Shown one piece after another: positions 14,031 to 22,693 of a stretch of DNA of 35,545 nt. The translations under genes were made by a program, and so were the position numbers. Below the pieces are notes generated by a model. That model saw nothing but the letters and a program-made list of their open reading frames with translations. It did no database searches and had not been told where the DNA came from. The stretch's first letter is position 1; each line of letters starts with the position of its first letter. Source of the DNA: Acidaminobacter sp. JC074 (GTDB lineage Bacteria > Bacillota > Clostridia > Peptostreptococcales > Acidaminobacteraceae); the NCBI RefSeq assembly GCF_022496765.1, contig NZ_VANV01000041.1, forward strand, positions 1 through 35,545, read 5' to 3'.

Positions 14031-14737
14031 TAACCTCTTAAATCATCAAGTAACTCTGTTTTTTCATCTGTTTTCGCATCTCTTTGCTTAACAACCTTTG
14101 CAGGCGATCCTGCAACTACTGCACCTTCAGGTACGTCACTGGTAACAATGGCACCGGCTGCAACAACTGCGTTTTTACCGATTCTAACGCCTTCAAGCAC
14201 CACTGCATTGGCACCGATTAAAACGCCATCTTCTACAATGACAGGCGTTGCACTAGGTGGTTCTAAAACACCTGCTAAAACAGCGCCAGCACCTACGTGT
14301 ACATTTTTACCAACAGTTGTTCTCGCACCAAGCACAGCATTCATATCGATCATGGTGTTGTCATCAATGGAAGCACCTATATTGATGACTGCTCCCATCA
14401 TAATAACACAGTTGTTACCTAGTGCTACCTTGTCTCTAATAAAAGAACCTGGTTCAATTCTACAATTCTGCTTCTTAAGATCCAGAAGGGGAATTGCTGA
14501 GTTTCTTCTGTCGTTTTCTAAAACATAATCTTCTATAATAGATTCATTTTTTTCGATAAAGTCTAGAATGTCATCACTTTCTCCGAATAGGGTCCAAGTA
14601 TTACCTGCACCAAAGAATTTGATAGCCGATTCATCTTCCTGGATAGGCCCCTTGATGTAAGCCTTTACTGGTGTCGACTTAACAGTCTCTTTTATAAATT
14701 TTGCAATCTCGTATGGATTTGTTAAATCATAGTTCAT
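14030..14737 (-). CDS. dapH: Tetrahydrodipicolinate N-acetyltransferase
   Basis: This 235-residue enzyme transfers acetyl from acetyl-CoA to (S)-tetrahydrodipicolinate, the committed step of the acetylase branch of lysine/diaminopimelate synthesis. An N-terminal ~80-residue helical domain is followed by left-handed beta-helix hexapeptide repeats (residues ~95-215). Segments such as IGASIDDNTMIDMNAVLGARTT, VGAGAVLAG, VIVEDGVLIGANAVVLEGV and VAAGAIVTSDVPEGAVVAGSPAK are visible. Length fits the family. Its ATG overlaps the dapB stop as ATGA, so it is coupled to dapB. The N-acetyl-LL-DAP aminotransferase that acts next is not in this window. Confidence 0.95.
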   Translation of the reverse strand: MNYDLTNPYEIAKFIKETVKSTPVKAYIKGPIQEDESAIKFFGAGNTWTLFGESDDILDFIEKNESIIEDYVLENDRRNSAIPLLDLKKQNCRIEPGSFIRDKVALGNNCVIMMGAVINIGASIDDNTMIDMNAVLGARTTVGKNVHVGAGAVLAGVLEPPSATPVIVEDGVLIGANAVVLEGVRIGKNAVVAAGAIVTSDVPEGAVVAGSPAKVVKQRDAKTDEKTELLDDLRG

Positions 14738-15444
14738 GAAAGTTCTCCTTTTAATAAATCACTCATATTGTATAATCCCTTTGTTTTCTTAACCAGATAT
14801 AGTGCAGCTTCAATAGCACCCTTGGCGAAAACCGCCTTTGAACTTGCCTGGTGTTTTAATTCGATGATTTCATCTATACCTGCAAAAAGGACTGTGTGTT
14901 CTCCTGTGATGGTACCGCCTCTGACGGCATGCATACCAATGGTATTGTCTTTTCTTTTAGCATCCGTTCCAACTCTGCCATGTTCTAGTGTCAGGTTCTG
15001 AATACTTTTGATGGCTTCTGCTATCATAAATGCTGTACCACTTGGAGCATCGACTTTCTTATTATGGTGTTTCTCAATAATTTCGATATCAAAACCCTTG
15101 AGACTTTTCGCACCTAATTTGGCAAGTTCTAATAAGACATTGATACCTAAAGACATGTTGCCCGATTTGAAAATGGGAAACTCTTTAGAATATTCAAGAA
15201 TTTTTTCTTCTGTTTCAGAAGATAAACCTGTTGTACAAATAACAAGCGGCATTTGATTTTCTTTAGCAAAGTCTAAAAGGGGAACAATGACCGAATGATG
15301 TGAAAAGTCTATAATCACATCAAATGAAGCATCTATATTTGTAAGGTTATCTGTAGATGGATCAAAGTAGATTTTTTCACCGTCATAGTATTCATCTACC
15401 ATTTTTCCCATAGCACCCATACCGTGGATCATTATTTTACACAT
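14734..15444 (-). CDS. dapB: 4-Hydroxy-tetrahydrodipicolinate reductase
   Basis: A 236-residue NAD(P)H enzyme reducing hydroxy-tetrahydrodipicolinate to tetrahydrodipicolinate. The nucleotide-binding GMGAMGKMV is at about residues 8-16, the loop DVIIDFSHHS near 43-52, and the catalytic signature EKHHNKKVDAPSGTA near 125-140. It is slightly short because the region after the Rossmann start is compact, as in many Firmicutes. It overlaps the dapA end by 8 bp (ATGTGTAA) and the dapH start by 4 bp, so the three genes are translationally coupled. Confidence 0.95.
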   Translation of the reverse strand: MCKIMIHGMGAMGKMVDEYYDGEKIYFDPSTDNLTNIDASFDVIIDFSHHSVIVPLLDFAKENQMPLVICTTGLSSETEEKILEYSKEFPIFKSGNMSLGINVLLELAKLGAKSLKGFDIEIIEKHHNKKVDAPSGTAFMIAEAIKSIQNLTLEHGRVGTDAKRKDNTIGMHAVRGGTITGEHTVLFAGIDEIIELKHQASSKAVFAKGAIEAALYLVKKTKGLYNMSDLLKGELS

Positions 15445-16330
15445 TTGACCACTCCTTTAAAGTGTATCTTGACATGACTTCTTTTAGAATCTCAGTATCA
15501 GCATTGTTCATCTCACAAAGTGGTAGTCTTAAAGGACCGACTTCGTAACCTAAGATATTCATAGCCGTCTTAACTGGTATAGGATTTACATCAATAAAGA
15601 GTGTATTAATCAGTTCGTTCATTTGTAACTGTAAATTTCTAGATTCCTCAACCTTGCCTTCTAGGAAGAGACTGACAATATCATGGGTTTCTTTAGGCAT
15701 GATATTAGCAACAACTGATATGACGCCTTTGCCGCCAAGTGAAAGTATCGGTACAATGATATCGTCATTGCCTGAATAGATATCAAAGTCTGGTACTTGT
15801 CTTGCGATTTCAGCAGCATAAGAGATGTTGCCGCTGGCTTCTTTTATGGCAACTATATTATCTAATTCTGAAAGTCTTTTAACAGTTTCAACTGAAAGAC
15901 CACATCCTGTACGACTTGGGACATTATATAGGATGATTGGAATATCTACTGCATCAGCCATGGCTTTGAAATGTCTGTATAAACCTTCCTGAGAAGCCTT
16001 GTTATAATAAGGTGTCACACATAGTAGTGCATCAGCACCAACGCTTTCAGCATATTCCGATAAATGGACACCGTGATTTGTATCGTTGCTGCCTGTACCC
16101 GCTATAAGAGGTACTCTCTTGTTAACAACATCAACTGCAAATTTGATGAGAGCTCTATGCTCGATATCATCAAGGGTAGAAGCTTCACCTGTCGTACCAC
16201 AAATAATGATAGAATCTGTGCCTTCTGTTATATGGAACTCAATAAGTTCTCTTACTCTTTCATAGTTGACTTCGTTGTTTTCTGTAAAAGGTGTGATAAT
16301 GGCTACACCTGAGCCTGTAAAAATTGACAT
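15437..16330 (-). CDS. dapA: 4-Hydroxy-tetrahydrodipicolinate synthase
   Basis: A 297-residue TIM-barrel aldolase condensing pyruvate with aspartate semialdehyde. Key sites are GTTGEASTL (about 44-52), YYNKASQEGLYRHF with the catalytic-triad tyrosine, YNVPSRTG with the second tyrosine, and the Schiff-base lysine in IVAIKEASGN (about 160). AGGAG precedes ATG 16330. It starts 8 bp after asd. DapA is commonly lysine-inhibited; which residues do this here was not checked. Confidence 0.96.
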   Translation of the reverse strand: MSIFTGSGVAIITPFTENNEVNYERVRELIEFHITEGTDSIIICGTTGEASTLDDIEHRALIKFAVDVVNKRVPLIAGTGSNDTNHGVHLSEYAESVGADALLCVTPYYNKASQEGLYRHFKAMADAVDIPIILYNVPSRTGCGLSVETVKRLSELDNIVAIKEASGNISYAAEIARQVPDFDIYSGNDDIIVPILSLGGKGVISVVANIMPKETHDIVSLFLEGKVEESRNLQLQMNELINTLFIDVNPIPVKTAMNILGYEVGPLRLPLCEMNNADTEILKEVMSRYTLKEWSNV

Positions 16331-16338
16331 AATAACTC

Positions 16339-17331
16339 CTATCTAGTGATTAGGACCTCAGCAATTTGAACAGCGTTTGTTGCAGCACCTTTTCTAATAT
16401 TGTCTGCTACAACCCAAATATTTAAACCGTTGTCTAAGCTAAAGTCTCTTCTGATTCTTCCTATATAAACATCATCTGTTCCTTTAGCAGTTGTTGCTAG
16501 TGGATATACATTGTTAGCTACATCATCTTGTAGGATGATGCCTTTGTAATCTCTGTACAATTCAAATACGTTTTCAATATCAAATGATCCATCGAGTTCT
16601 ACGTTAATAGATTCACTGTGGCAATCGTATAATGGCACACGTACTGCAGTGGCAGTAATCTTTAGTGAATCATCTCCAAGTATTTTCTTGGTTTCATTGA
16701 TCATTTTCATTTCTTCTTTTGTATAGCCATTGTCCATAAAGACATCAATGTGCGGCAAACAGTTGTTAGCAATAGGGTGTGGGTAGCAGTTTGTTTCTAA
16801 AGAACCTTTCAGTCCATTTTCTAAATCAGTAACCCCTTTTACACCAGAACCTGATACTGCTTGGTAAGTTGAAAACACAACTCTCTTGATGCCGTACTTT
16901 TCTTGTAATGGCTTTAAGGCAACCATAGCTTGAATTGTTGAACAGTTAGGATTTGCAATGATGTTTTTGTGTTCAAAAATAGCATGAGGGTTGACTTCTG
17001 GTACAACCAATGGCACATCTTTGTCCATTCTAAAATGTGATGAATTATCTACAACTATAACGCCTTTAGAAGCAGCAATAGGTGCAAATTTCTCACTTGT
17101 CGTACCACCCGCTGAAAATAGGGCGATATCGATATCACGATCAAACGAAGTTTCAGTCAATTCTTCTACAATAATATCTTCGCCCTTGCATTTGACTTTC
17201 GTACCAGCAGAGCGTTTGGAAGCGAAGCAATAGATTTTGTTATAAGGAAAATCTCTTTCCTCAAGTACTTTTAAGAATGTACGGCCAACCATACCAGTTG
17301 CGCCTACGACAGCAATGTTAACTTTTTTCAT
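16339..17331 (-). CDS. asd: Aspartate-semialdehyde dehydrogenase
   Basis: A 330-residue NADP-dependent enzyme reducing aspartyl-phosphate to aspartate semialdehyde, the branch point to lysine and threonine/methionine. It shows the dinucleotide motif GATGMVGR (about 9-16), the catalytic cysteine in NPNCSTIQ (about 125-132), GSGVKG, and the late basic/His substrate site. ATG 17331 is chosen because GGAGG (17337-17341) precedes it at 5 nt; the in-frame ATG at 17343 has no ribosome site of its own. It is first in the asd-dapA-dapB-dapH operon. The promoter lies in the 17345-17400 region beside an ARG-box-like palindrome. Confidence 0.95.
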   Translation of the reverse strand: MKKVNIAVVGATGMVGRTFLKVLEERDFPYNKIYCFASKRSAGTKVKCKGEDIIVEELTETSFDRDIDIALFSAGGTTSEKFAPIAASKGVIVVDNSSHFRMDKDVPLVVPEVNPHAIFEHKNIIANPNCSTIQAMVALKPLQEKYGIKRVVFSTYQAVSGSGVKGVTDLENGLKGSLETNCYPHPIANNCLPHIDVFMDNGYTKEEMKMINETKKILGDDSLKITATAVRVPLYDCHSESINVELDGSFDIENVFELYRDYKGIILQDDVANNVYPLATTAKGTDDVYIGRIRRDFSLDNGLNIWVVADNIRKGAATNAVQIAEVLITR

Positions 17332-17364
17332 TTTGACCTCCATAGATATTATTTATATTCATTC

Positions 17365-17444
17365 ATTATATGTTATAATCATAATAGAATATACATAGAA
17401 TGAATAAATATTCATTTGCATTAATAATAAATTATATATATACT
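17365..17444. promoter_or_regulatory. Divergent asd / M20 promoters with ARG-box-like palindrome
   Basis: Plus strand: -35 TTGCAT (17416-17421), 17-bp spacer, -10 TATACT (17439-17444) for the M20 gene. Minus strand: -10 TATAAT (17370-17365), or TATAAC (17377-17372) with TTCTAT (17400-17395), for asd. Between them ATGAATAAATATTCAT (17400-17415) matches the consensus arginine-repressor box WTGAATWWWWATTCAW. Nearby TTCATTCAT (17358-17366) holds two more TGAAT-like half-sites. Confidence 0.6.
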
Positions 17445-17499
17445 ACCACTATATAAAGTGAGAGTCAATTATTTTTTTGAAAAAAAGGAGAAAGGGAAA

Positions 17500-18669
17500 A
17501 TGGGTTTAAATCAAACTGTTCAGGCTTATCTGAATCAGGCAATACAATTGAGAAGAGATTTGCATAGAATTCCTGAAATTGGATATTCGGAAATGAAAAC
17601 GAGTGAGTATATATGCAAGTTTTTAGATGAAAATGGCATTTCTTATGAAAAAAATATCGCTAAAACAGGAATTATAGCAAAAATTGAAGGAAATAAGATT
17701 GAAAATGGCAAAACAATTGCCTTTAGAGCGGATATGGATGCTTTAAGTTTAAGTGAGCAAAATGATATAGAGTTCAAATCAACGCATCAAGGTCGTATGC
17801 ATGGCTGTGGTCATGATGGACATATGACCATGCTTTTACTATTAGCTAAGCATTTAATGGCTCATAAAAATGAACTGAATTCTGATGTGGTTTTAATTTT
17901 CCAACCAGCTGAAGAGGGACCGGGTGGTGCAAAGCCAATGATAGATACAGGATTTTTAGACAAGTATCAAATAGATGAAGTTTTCGGTATCCATTTACAT
18001 CCTGATTTTAATACAGGTGTTATTGCCGTTAACAAAGGACCTGTTATGGCTATGACAGGCGAGTTTGATTTTGATATTTATACTAAGAGTGGTCATGGTG
18101 CGATGCCGCATACTGCCAATGATGCAACCATTGTTATGTCTCAAATGATCAGTCAATTCCAGTCGATCGTATCAAGAAATGTAAATCCAACAGAAGCTGG
18201 TGTTGTTACAGTTGGACGCATTGAAGCGGGTGAAAGAAGAAACATCATTGCTGAACATGTCAGACTTGAAGGAACAACAAGAGCATTCTCAGAAGAGGTT
18301 TATAACTTAATTCAAACTAGGATGCTTGAAGTTGCTAAAGGTTTAGAACTTTCATTTAATTGTAAGATTGAATCAGAAATTAGAACCATGTATCCACCGG
18401 TTGTCAATCATGCATCATCAGTAGATGCAATTAGAGAGGCGTGCAAGGACATGGAAGTGGTAGATTTTCCACCTCAAATGATTGCTGAAGATTTTTCCTT
18501 CTTTTTAAAGGAAAGAAAGGGTGCCTTTATTTTCTTAGGCATTAGAGATGAAGACAATGGTTTTGACAAACCCCTTCATAACTCAAAGTTTAATTTTGAT
18601 GAAGAAGCACTTTTATATGGTCTGCAGTGTTATATCAATTTATTAAACCTATATGGCAGCAATATCTAG
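17500..18669 (+). CDS. M20-family amidohydrolase, probable N-acetyl-diaminopimelate deacetylase
   Basis: A 389-residue zinc hydrolase of the M20D group, which removes N-acyl groups from amino acids. Visible are RRDLHRIPEIGYSE, the metal-binding HGCGHDGHM (101-109), PAEEGPGGAK (136-145) with the catalytic glutamate, a lid domain with SGHGAMPH, and a late IAEDFSFF. The group includes N-acetyldiaminopimelate deacetylase, and divergence from an operon with DapH supports that role. N-acetylcysteine or hippurate-type deacylases look alike, so the substrate is inferred. ATG 17500 has AAGGAG (17485-17490); an in-frame GTG at 17458 has none. The CPBP gene follows 11 bp downstream. Confidence 0.88.
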   Translation: MGLNQTVQAYLNQAIQLRRDLHRIPEIGYSEMKTSEYICKFLDENGISYEKNIAKTGIIAKIEGNKIENGKTIAFRADMDALSLSEQNDIEFKSTHQGRMHGCGHDGHMTMLLLLAKHLMAHKNELNSDVVLIFQPAEEGPGGAKPMIDTGFLDKYQIDEVFGIHLHPDFNTGVIAVNKGPVMAMTGEFDFDIYTKSGHGAMPHTANDATIVMSQMISQFQSIVSRNVNPTEAGVVTVGRIEAGERRNIIAEHVRLEGTTRAFSEEVYNLIQTRMLEVAKGLELSFNCKIESEIRTMYPPVVNHASSVDAIREACKDMEVVDFPPQMIAEDFSFFLKERKGAFIFLGIRDEDNGFDKPLHNSKFNFDEEALLYGLQCYINLLNLYGSNI

Positions 18670-18680
18670 AAAGGACAGTC

Positions 18681-19739
18681 ATGAACGAAACAAAAAAGCA
18701 TTCTTTGTTAACAGCTAATCTATTGTTTATGATTCTTGCATTCCTATTTATAATAGGTAGCTTTGTAATGGCTTATTTAGAAGTAGGCTTTAGATGGTCT
18801 ATTATCATCATTCAATATGTGATCATCTTTATACCGATTGTTCTGACCATGAAGATACAAGGTGTATCTATAAAGGAAAGGTTTAGATTTAATCCTATTA
18901 AATGGTCAACAGTTTTTAAAACAATCCTAATCACCCTAGCAGCTATTCCTATAGCTTATATGCTAAACTTGGTCATGAACATCATTTTGATGGAACTGGA
19001 CTTGTTTCAAATACAGACCATGGATTTAGGTGAGACTTCTGGTGCGAATAACTTTTTTATCCTGACTTTCTTATTAGCATTGACACCAGGTCTTTGTGAA
19101 GAGTTCTTCTTTAGAGGTATGATGTTAAGTGCTTATAGGGAAAAAATGTCCCCGACTAAAGCTATTCTTATAACAGGCATTTTATTTGGTATCTTCCACT
19201 TTAACGTGCAGAACTTGTTACTACCGACTTTCTTAGGTATTATATTAGCCTGGTTGGTTTATACAACAAACTCTATATATCCGAGTATGATTGCACATGG
19301 TACCTTTAACTTCATCGGTAGTCTGTTGATGACCAGTAATCAGGAAACAGCAACACCTGAGGAGATGGACATGGCTTTAACTATGCTTGATGAAAGCGGT
19401 TTGCAGATACTATTTGTTTTCATCATTATGTCAGCATTTGCGGGCATCATACTCTTTGCCTTGATGTACTGGTTAAAATCTGATTATGTTTCCGCTGAAG
19501 CAGGAGACACCATTGTTCTTAAGGAAGTACCAATGGAGATTACCCATGTGGATTACAAAGGCATCAGGGTTATGCACCAAGACGAAGAAAAACGTATCAA
19601 TATGAAGACGCTCAAGAAGCTTCCTTATAAGATAGAAAAAACATATGAAACCACACAGATATCACCATGGAACTACTGGCTAGTGAGTATGGTCATTGTC
19701 TTATATGTAGGTTTTACTATATTATCTTTTTCAGCCTAG
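18681..19739 (+). CDS. CPBP-family intramembrane metalloprotease with C-terminal extension
   Basis: This 352-residue membrane protein has about eight hydrophobic segments. The CPBP (Abi/Rce1-like) motifs are complete: EEFFFRG at 140-146, FHFN at 172-175, and HGTFN at 206-210. Family members cleave or process membrane substrates, for example in bacteriocin immunity or maturation; the substrate here is unknown. After the catalytic region it carries an extra polar segment of ~65 residues (from SDYVSAEAGD) and a last hydrophobic helix, which is longer than a minimal CPBP protein. ATG 18681 follows AAAGGA and lies 11 bp after the M20 gene, so the two are probably co-transcribed. Confidence 0.87.
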   Translation: MNETKKHSLLTANLLFMILAFLFIIGSFVMAYLEVGFRWSIIIIQYVIIFIPIVLTMKIQGVSIKERFRFNPIKWSTVFKTILITLAAIPIAYMLNLVMNIILMELDLFQIQTMDLGETSGANNFFILTFLLALTPGLCEEFFFRGMMLSAYREKMSPTKAILITGILFGIFHFNVQNLLLPTFLGIILAWLVYTTNSIYPSMIAHGTFNFIGSLLMTSNQETATPEEMDMALTMLDESGLQILFVFIIMSAFAGIILFALMYWLKSDYVSAEAGDTIVLKEVPMEITHVDYKGIRVMHQDEEKRINMKTLKKLPYKIEKTYETTQISPWNYWLVSMVIVLYVGFTILSFSA

Positions 19740-19760
19740 ACTTAGTCTAGGCTTTCTTAA
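19733..19760 (+). terminator. Terminator of the M20-CPBP operon
   Basis: AGCCTAGAC (19733-19741) pairs perfectly with GTCTAGGCT (19745-19753) over a TTA loop, followed by TTCTTAAT. It overlaps the CPBP stop codon. The T-run is weak. Confidence 0.7.
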
Positions 19761-19768
19761 TACAATGA

Positions 19769-19831
19769 TTACATGACTTAACATACCATTAACATAGAGA
19801 AAACGAACTTAACAATTAATCTTGATATACT
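19769..19831 (+). promoter_or_regulatory. pstS: pstS promoter with PHO-box-like repeats
   Basis: TTAACA occurs at 19778-19783, 19789-19794 (exactly 11 bp apart, i.e. TTAACA-N5-TTAACA) and 19809-19814. A -10-like TATACT lies at 19826-19831, and no normal -35 is present. Such TTAACA-type repeats with 11-bp spacing are the binding pattern of PhoP in Firmicutes, so phosphate-starvation activation is likely. Confidence 0.65.
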
Positions 19832-19894
19832 TCTTTATGTAAACAAGAGACATGCATTTTAGCAGGGAAGTTAAAATTATTGGAGGAATTTAAA

Positions 19895-20755
19895 GTGAAG
19901 AAGATTTTTGTATTATTAATGGTAGCTATGTTAACACTTACGGCGATTGGCTGTGGTAGTTCATCAGAAACAACAAAAGAAGCAAGTGGTTCAGAAAAAG
20001 AAAGTGTAACAATCAGTGTAGTCGGTTCAACTTCTGTAACACCAGCTATTGAAATGATTGCAAAAGCATATGAAGAGACAAACTCAAACATAAAAGTAGA
20101 TATTCAAGGTATCGGTTCTACTGCAGGTGTAAATGCTGCTAATGATGGTACAGGCGATATCGGTATGGCATCTAGAAACTTAAAAGAAGCTGAAGGCGAC
20201 TATGGTTTAACTGAATATGTATTAGCATACGATGGTATTGCGGTTGTCACTCATCCATCTAATCCACTGACTGAACTAGATAAAGAAACAGTAACAAAAA
20301 TTTTTACTGGCGAAATCACTAATTGGAGCCAAGTTGGTGGAGAAGATGCAAGGATCATTGTTGTTTCAAGAGAAGAAGGTTCAGGTACTAGAGGTGCATT
20401 TGATGATATCATGGACTTAGAAGCAAAAAATGATGCTGGCGATAAATACTCCTTAATCGTAGACGATGCAATCATTGCTGATGGTAATGGTGCAGTTAAG
20501 GCAAATATTGCTTCAAAAGAACTTTCAATTGGTTATGTTTCTTTATCATACCTTGATGATTCAATTCAACCTCTAAAAGTAGACGGTATTGATCCAACTG
20601 TAGAAAACATTGTGAATGGTTCCTACAAGGTTTCTAGACCATTCTTATTGTTAACAAAAGGTGCTGTTACACCTGAAGTACAAGCATTTTTAGACTACGC
20701 TTTAGGTAATGAAGGTCAAGAACTTGTTAAATCTAAATGGGTTCCAAGCAAGTAG
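19895..20755 (+). CDS. pstS: Phosphate ABC transporter substrate-binding lipoprotein
   Basis: A 286-residue exported phosphate-binding protein. The signal peptide ends in the lipobox TAIGC (lipidated Cys near residue 20), followed by a Ser/Thr/Glu linker. Phosphate-binding loops are visible: VVGSTSVTP near 44-52, IGMASRNL near 95-102, and SREEGSGTRGAF near 155-166. GTG 19895 is the start, with GGAGG (19882-19886) at 8 nt; the TTG at 19880 overlaps that ribosome site. It delivers phosphate to PstC/PstA encoded downstream, though a terminator separates it from pstC. Confidence 0.95.
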   Translation: MKKIFVLLMVAMLTLTAIGCGSSSETTKEASGSEKESVTISVVGSTSVTPAIEMIAKAYEETNSNIKVDIQGIGSTAGVNAANDGTGDIGMASRNLKEAEGDYGLTEYVLAYDGIAVVTHPSNPLTELDKETVTKIFTGEITNWSQVGGEDARIIVVSREEGSGTRGAFDDIMDLEAKNDAGDKYSLIVDDAIIADGNGAVKANIASKELSIGYVSLSYLDDSIQPLKVDGIDPTVENIVNGSYKVSRPFLLLTKGAVTPEVQAFLDYALGNEGQELVKSKWVPSK

Positions 20756-20826
20756 ATTATTACTTACTGGCAGATAGAATGAAGCATTATTTAAGAAGGT
20801 TCCTGCTAAGTAACATATACTAACAA

Positions 20827-20866
20827 AAGGGGATTCGCTCTAAGGAGCGGGTTTTCTTTTTTTTGA
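20827..20866 (+). terminator. Terminator downstream of pstS
   Basis: CGCTC and GAGCG around 20836-20849 form a stem over TAAG, extended by G-U and A-U pairs, followed by TTTTCTTTTTTTT. It reduces or stops read-through from pstS into pstC, consistent with higher expression of the binding protein. Confidence 0.75.
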
Positions 20867-20876
20867 CTGATACCAT

Positions 20877-20930
20877 TTTACATAAACTTTACTTTCATTT
20901 AATACACGACTTACATTGCAGCGCTATAAT
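20877..20930 (+). promoter_or_regulatory. pstC promoter with four 11-bp-spaced PHO repeats
   Basis: TTTACA (20877), TTTACT (20888), TTAATA (20899) and CTTACA (20910) recur at an exact 11-bp period. They are followed by -10 TATAAT at 20925-20930. From a start near 20937 the repeats cover about -60 to -22, the position of the PhoP core-binding region at B. subtilis Pho promoters. There is no separate -35. Confidence 0.72.
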
Positions 20931-20955
20931 GATTTTAGATTAGCAGGAGGAAGAA

Positions 20956-21864
20956 ATGGAAAAGACAATTACTCAGAAAAAAATAGTAATGAAGCCTAGA
21001 AAGACAATTAGACCCAATCGATTAATTGTTGAGAAAGTCGTAAGAACGATCTTTATGCTGGCTGCTATTACATCAGTTGTTAGTATGGTTTTAATTGCTG
21101 GATTTACTTTAGCTAAAGGTTTACCAGCAATAAAAGAAATTGGTTTAATTGATTTTGTATTCGGAATGAAGTGGAAACCAGGTGCAAAGATTTTTGGAAT
21201 TTTTCCTATGATTGTTGCATCCATATATGCGACTTTTGGTGCCATTGTAGTAGGGGTACCGATTGGTCTCTTGACGGCAATATTTATTGCAGAAGTAGCA
21301 CCTAAATGGTTAGCAGGTATTTTAACGCCCATGGTTGATCTATTAGCAGCAATACCGTCTGTGGTTTATGGTTTCTTTGGCTTGATTGTGATCTTGCCAA
21401 TGATTGACGATGTGTTTAGAAATGGTGGCAACAGTTTGTTAGCAGTAATCATTATTTTAGGCATTATGATTTTACCAACCATCATCAATATCTCTTCATA
21501 TGCAATAAAAACAGTCCCTAAGGAATACAAAGAAGGTTCTTTAGCCTTGGGAGCCACTAAGATGCAGACTATTTTTAAAGTTTTACTACCAGCAGCTAGA
21601 TCTGGTATTTTGGCTGGTGTGATTTTAGGTGTTGGCAGGGCCGTAGGTGAAACCATGGCAGTACTTTTGGTAGCAGGTAATGCGGCAATTATGCCTGAGA
21701 GCCTACTGAGTAGAGTAAGAACACTTACAGGAAATATAGCAGTTGAAATGTCTTATGCGACAGGTCTTCATCAGGAAGCTTTGTTTGCAACAGGTGTGGT
21801 CTTATTTGCCTTTATCATACTACTCAACATTTCATTACGATTCATTACTAAGGAGGCAAGTTAA
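20956..21864 (+). CDS. pstC: Phosphate ABC transporter permease PstC
   Basis: A 302-residue membrane permease with about six transmembrane segments, one half of the Pst channel. A charged N-terminus is followed by the first helix at ~32-55, and the BPD inner-membrane domain runs ~90-295. The EAA-type loop that contacts the ATPase reads PKEYKEGSLALGATKMQTIFKVLLP, with the expected EGSLALGAT-G core, and VGRAVGETMA follows. AGGAGG precedes the ATG. The stop codon overlaps the pstA start (TAATG), so the genes are coupled. Confidence 0.95.
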   Translation: MEKTITQKKIVMKPRKTIRPNRLIVEKVVRTIFMLAAITSVVSMVLIAGFTLAKGLPAIKEIGLIDFVFGMKWKPGAKIFGIFPMIVASIYATFGAIVVGVPIGLLTAIFIAEVAPKWLAGILTPMVDLLAAIPSVVYGFFGLIVILPMIDDVFRNGGNSLLAVIIILGIMILPTIINISSYAIKTVPKEYKEGSLALGATKMQTIFKVLLPAARSGILAGVILGVGRAVGETMAVLLVAGNAAIMPESLLSRVRTLTGNIAVEMSYATGLHQEALFATGVVLFAFIILLNISLRFITKEAS

Positions 21865-22685
21865 TGAGAAAGTTAAAAGATGGGTTTGCCACTTTTCTTA
21901 TATGGACAGCGGGTGGTATTACTGGTGCGATTCTGATATGGATTGTAGCTTATGTGGTTTTAAATGGTATCAGCGAGTTAAATGTAGCCTTCTTATTTGG
22001 TGATGGCGATCAAGAGGGCCTGGTACCCATGATCATCTCAACGGTTTATATCATTGGACTTGCTCTTTTACTTGCAGCTCCCCTTGGTATTTTAAGTGCT
22101 ATTTACCTAGTAGAATACGCTAAGCAAGGGCGCCTAGTTAGAATCATTCGATTTTCAATAGAATGTCTGGCTTCAATTCCGTCGATCATCTATGGTCTCT
22201 TTGGCCTGATATTCTTTGTAACCATCAACAAGATGGGCTTTTCACTCTTATCTGGTGCATTGACCGTTTCTATTATGATACTTCCTACTATTATAAGAAC
22301 AGTAGAGGAAGCATTAAAGACGGTGCCGGATTCTTATAGAGAAGGTTCATTAGGTCTAGGAGCTACAAAGATAAGAACCATTGTTAAAGTAGTAATACCA
22401 TCGTCTATTTCAGGTATTGTGACCTCATTAATCTTATCGGTAGGTAGAATTATTGGAGAAACAGCAGCCATACTTTTAACCGCTGGTATGGTTGCAAGAG
22501 TCCCTACTTCCATCATGGATTCGGGACGTACTTTATCAGTACATTTATATTACTTGGCAAAAGAAGGTATATCATTTGAAAAAGCATTCGCAACAGCAAC
22601 AGTACTCTTGGCGGTTGTGTTAGTGCTTAATCTTTCAACAAAGGCATTTGCAAGATGGGTTGAAAGAAGAAACGGCTTATATTAG
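21864..22685 (+). CDS. pstA: Phosphate ABC transporter permease PstA
   Basis: A 273-residue second permease subunit with about six transmembrane helices. The ATPase-contact loop reads VPDSYREGSLGLGATKIRTIVKVVIP, and SVGRIIGETAAILLTAG follows, both close to the PstC pattern. It overlaps pstC by one base and is followed 8 bp later by pstB, with AGGAGG in between. It pairs with PstC to move phosphate inwards. Confidence 0.95.
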   Translation: MRKLKDGFATFLIWTAGGITGAILIWIVAYVVLNGISELNVAFLFGDGDQEGLVPMIISTVYIIGLALLLAAPLGILSAIYLVEYAKQGRLVRIIRFSIECLASIPSIIYGLFGLIFFVTINKMGFSLLSGALTVSIMILPTIIRTVEEALKTVPDSYREGSLGLGATKIRTIVKVVIPSSISGIVTSLILSVGRIIGETAAILLTAGMVARVPTSIMDSGRTLSVHLYYLAKEGISFEKAFATATVLLAVVLVLNLSTKAFARWVERRNGLY

Positions 22686-22693
22686 GAGGCAGG

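Noticed and set aside
14148..14528. Long plus-strand reading frame (126 codons) inside dapH
   Set aside because: It is antisense to the hexapeptide repeats of dapH, has no ribosome site, and its composition mirrors the repetitive codons of the real gene.
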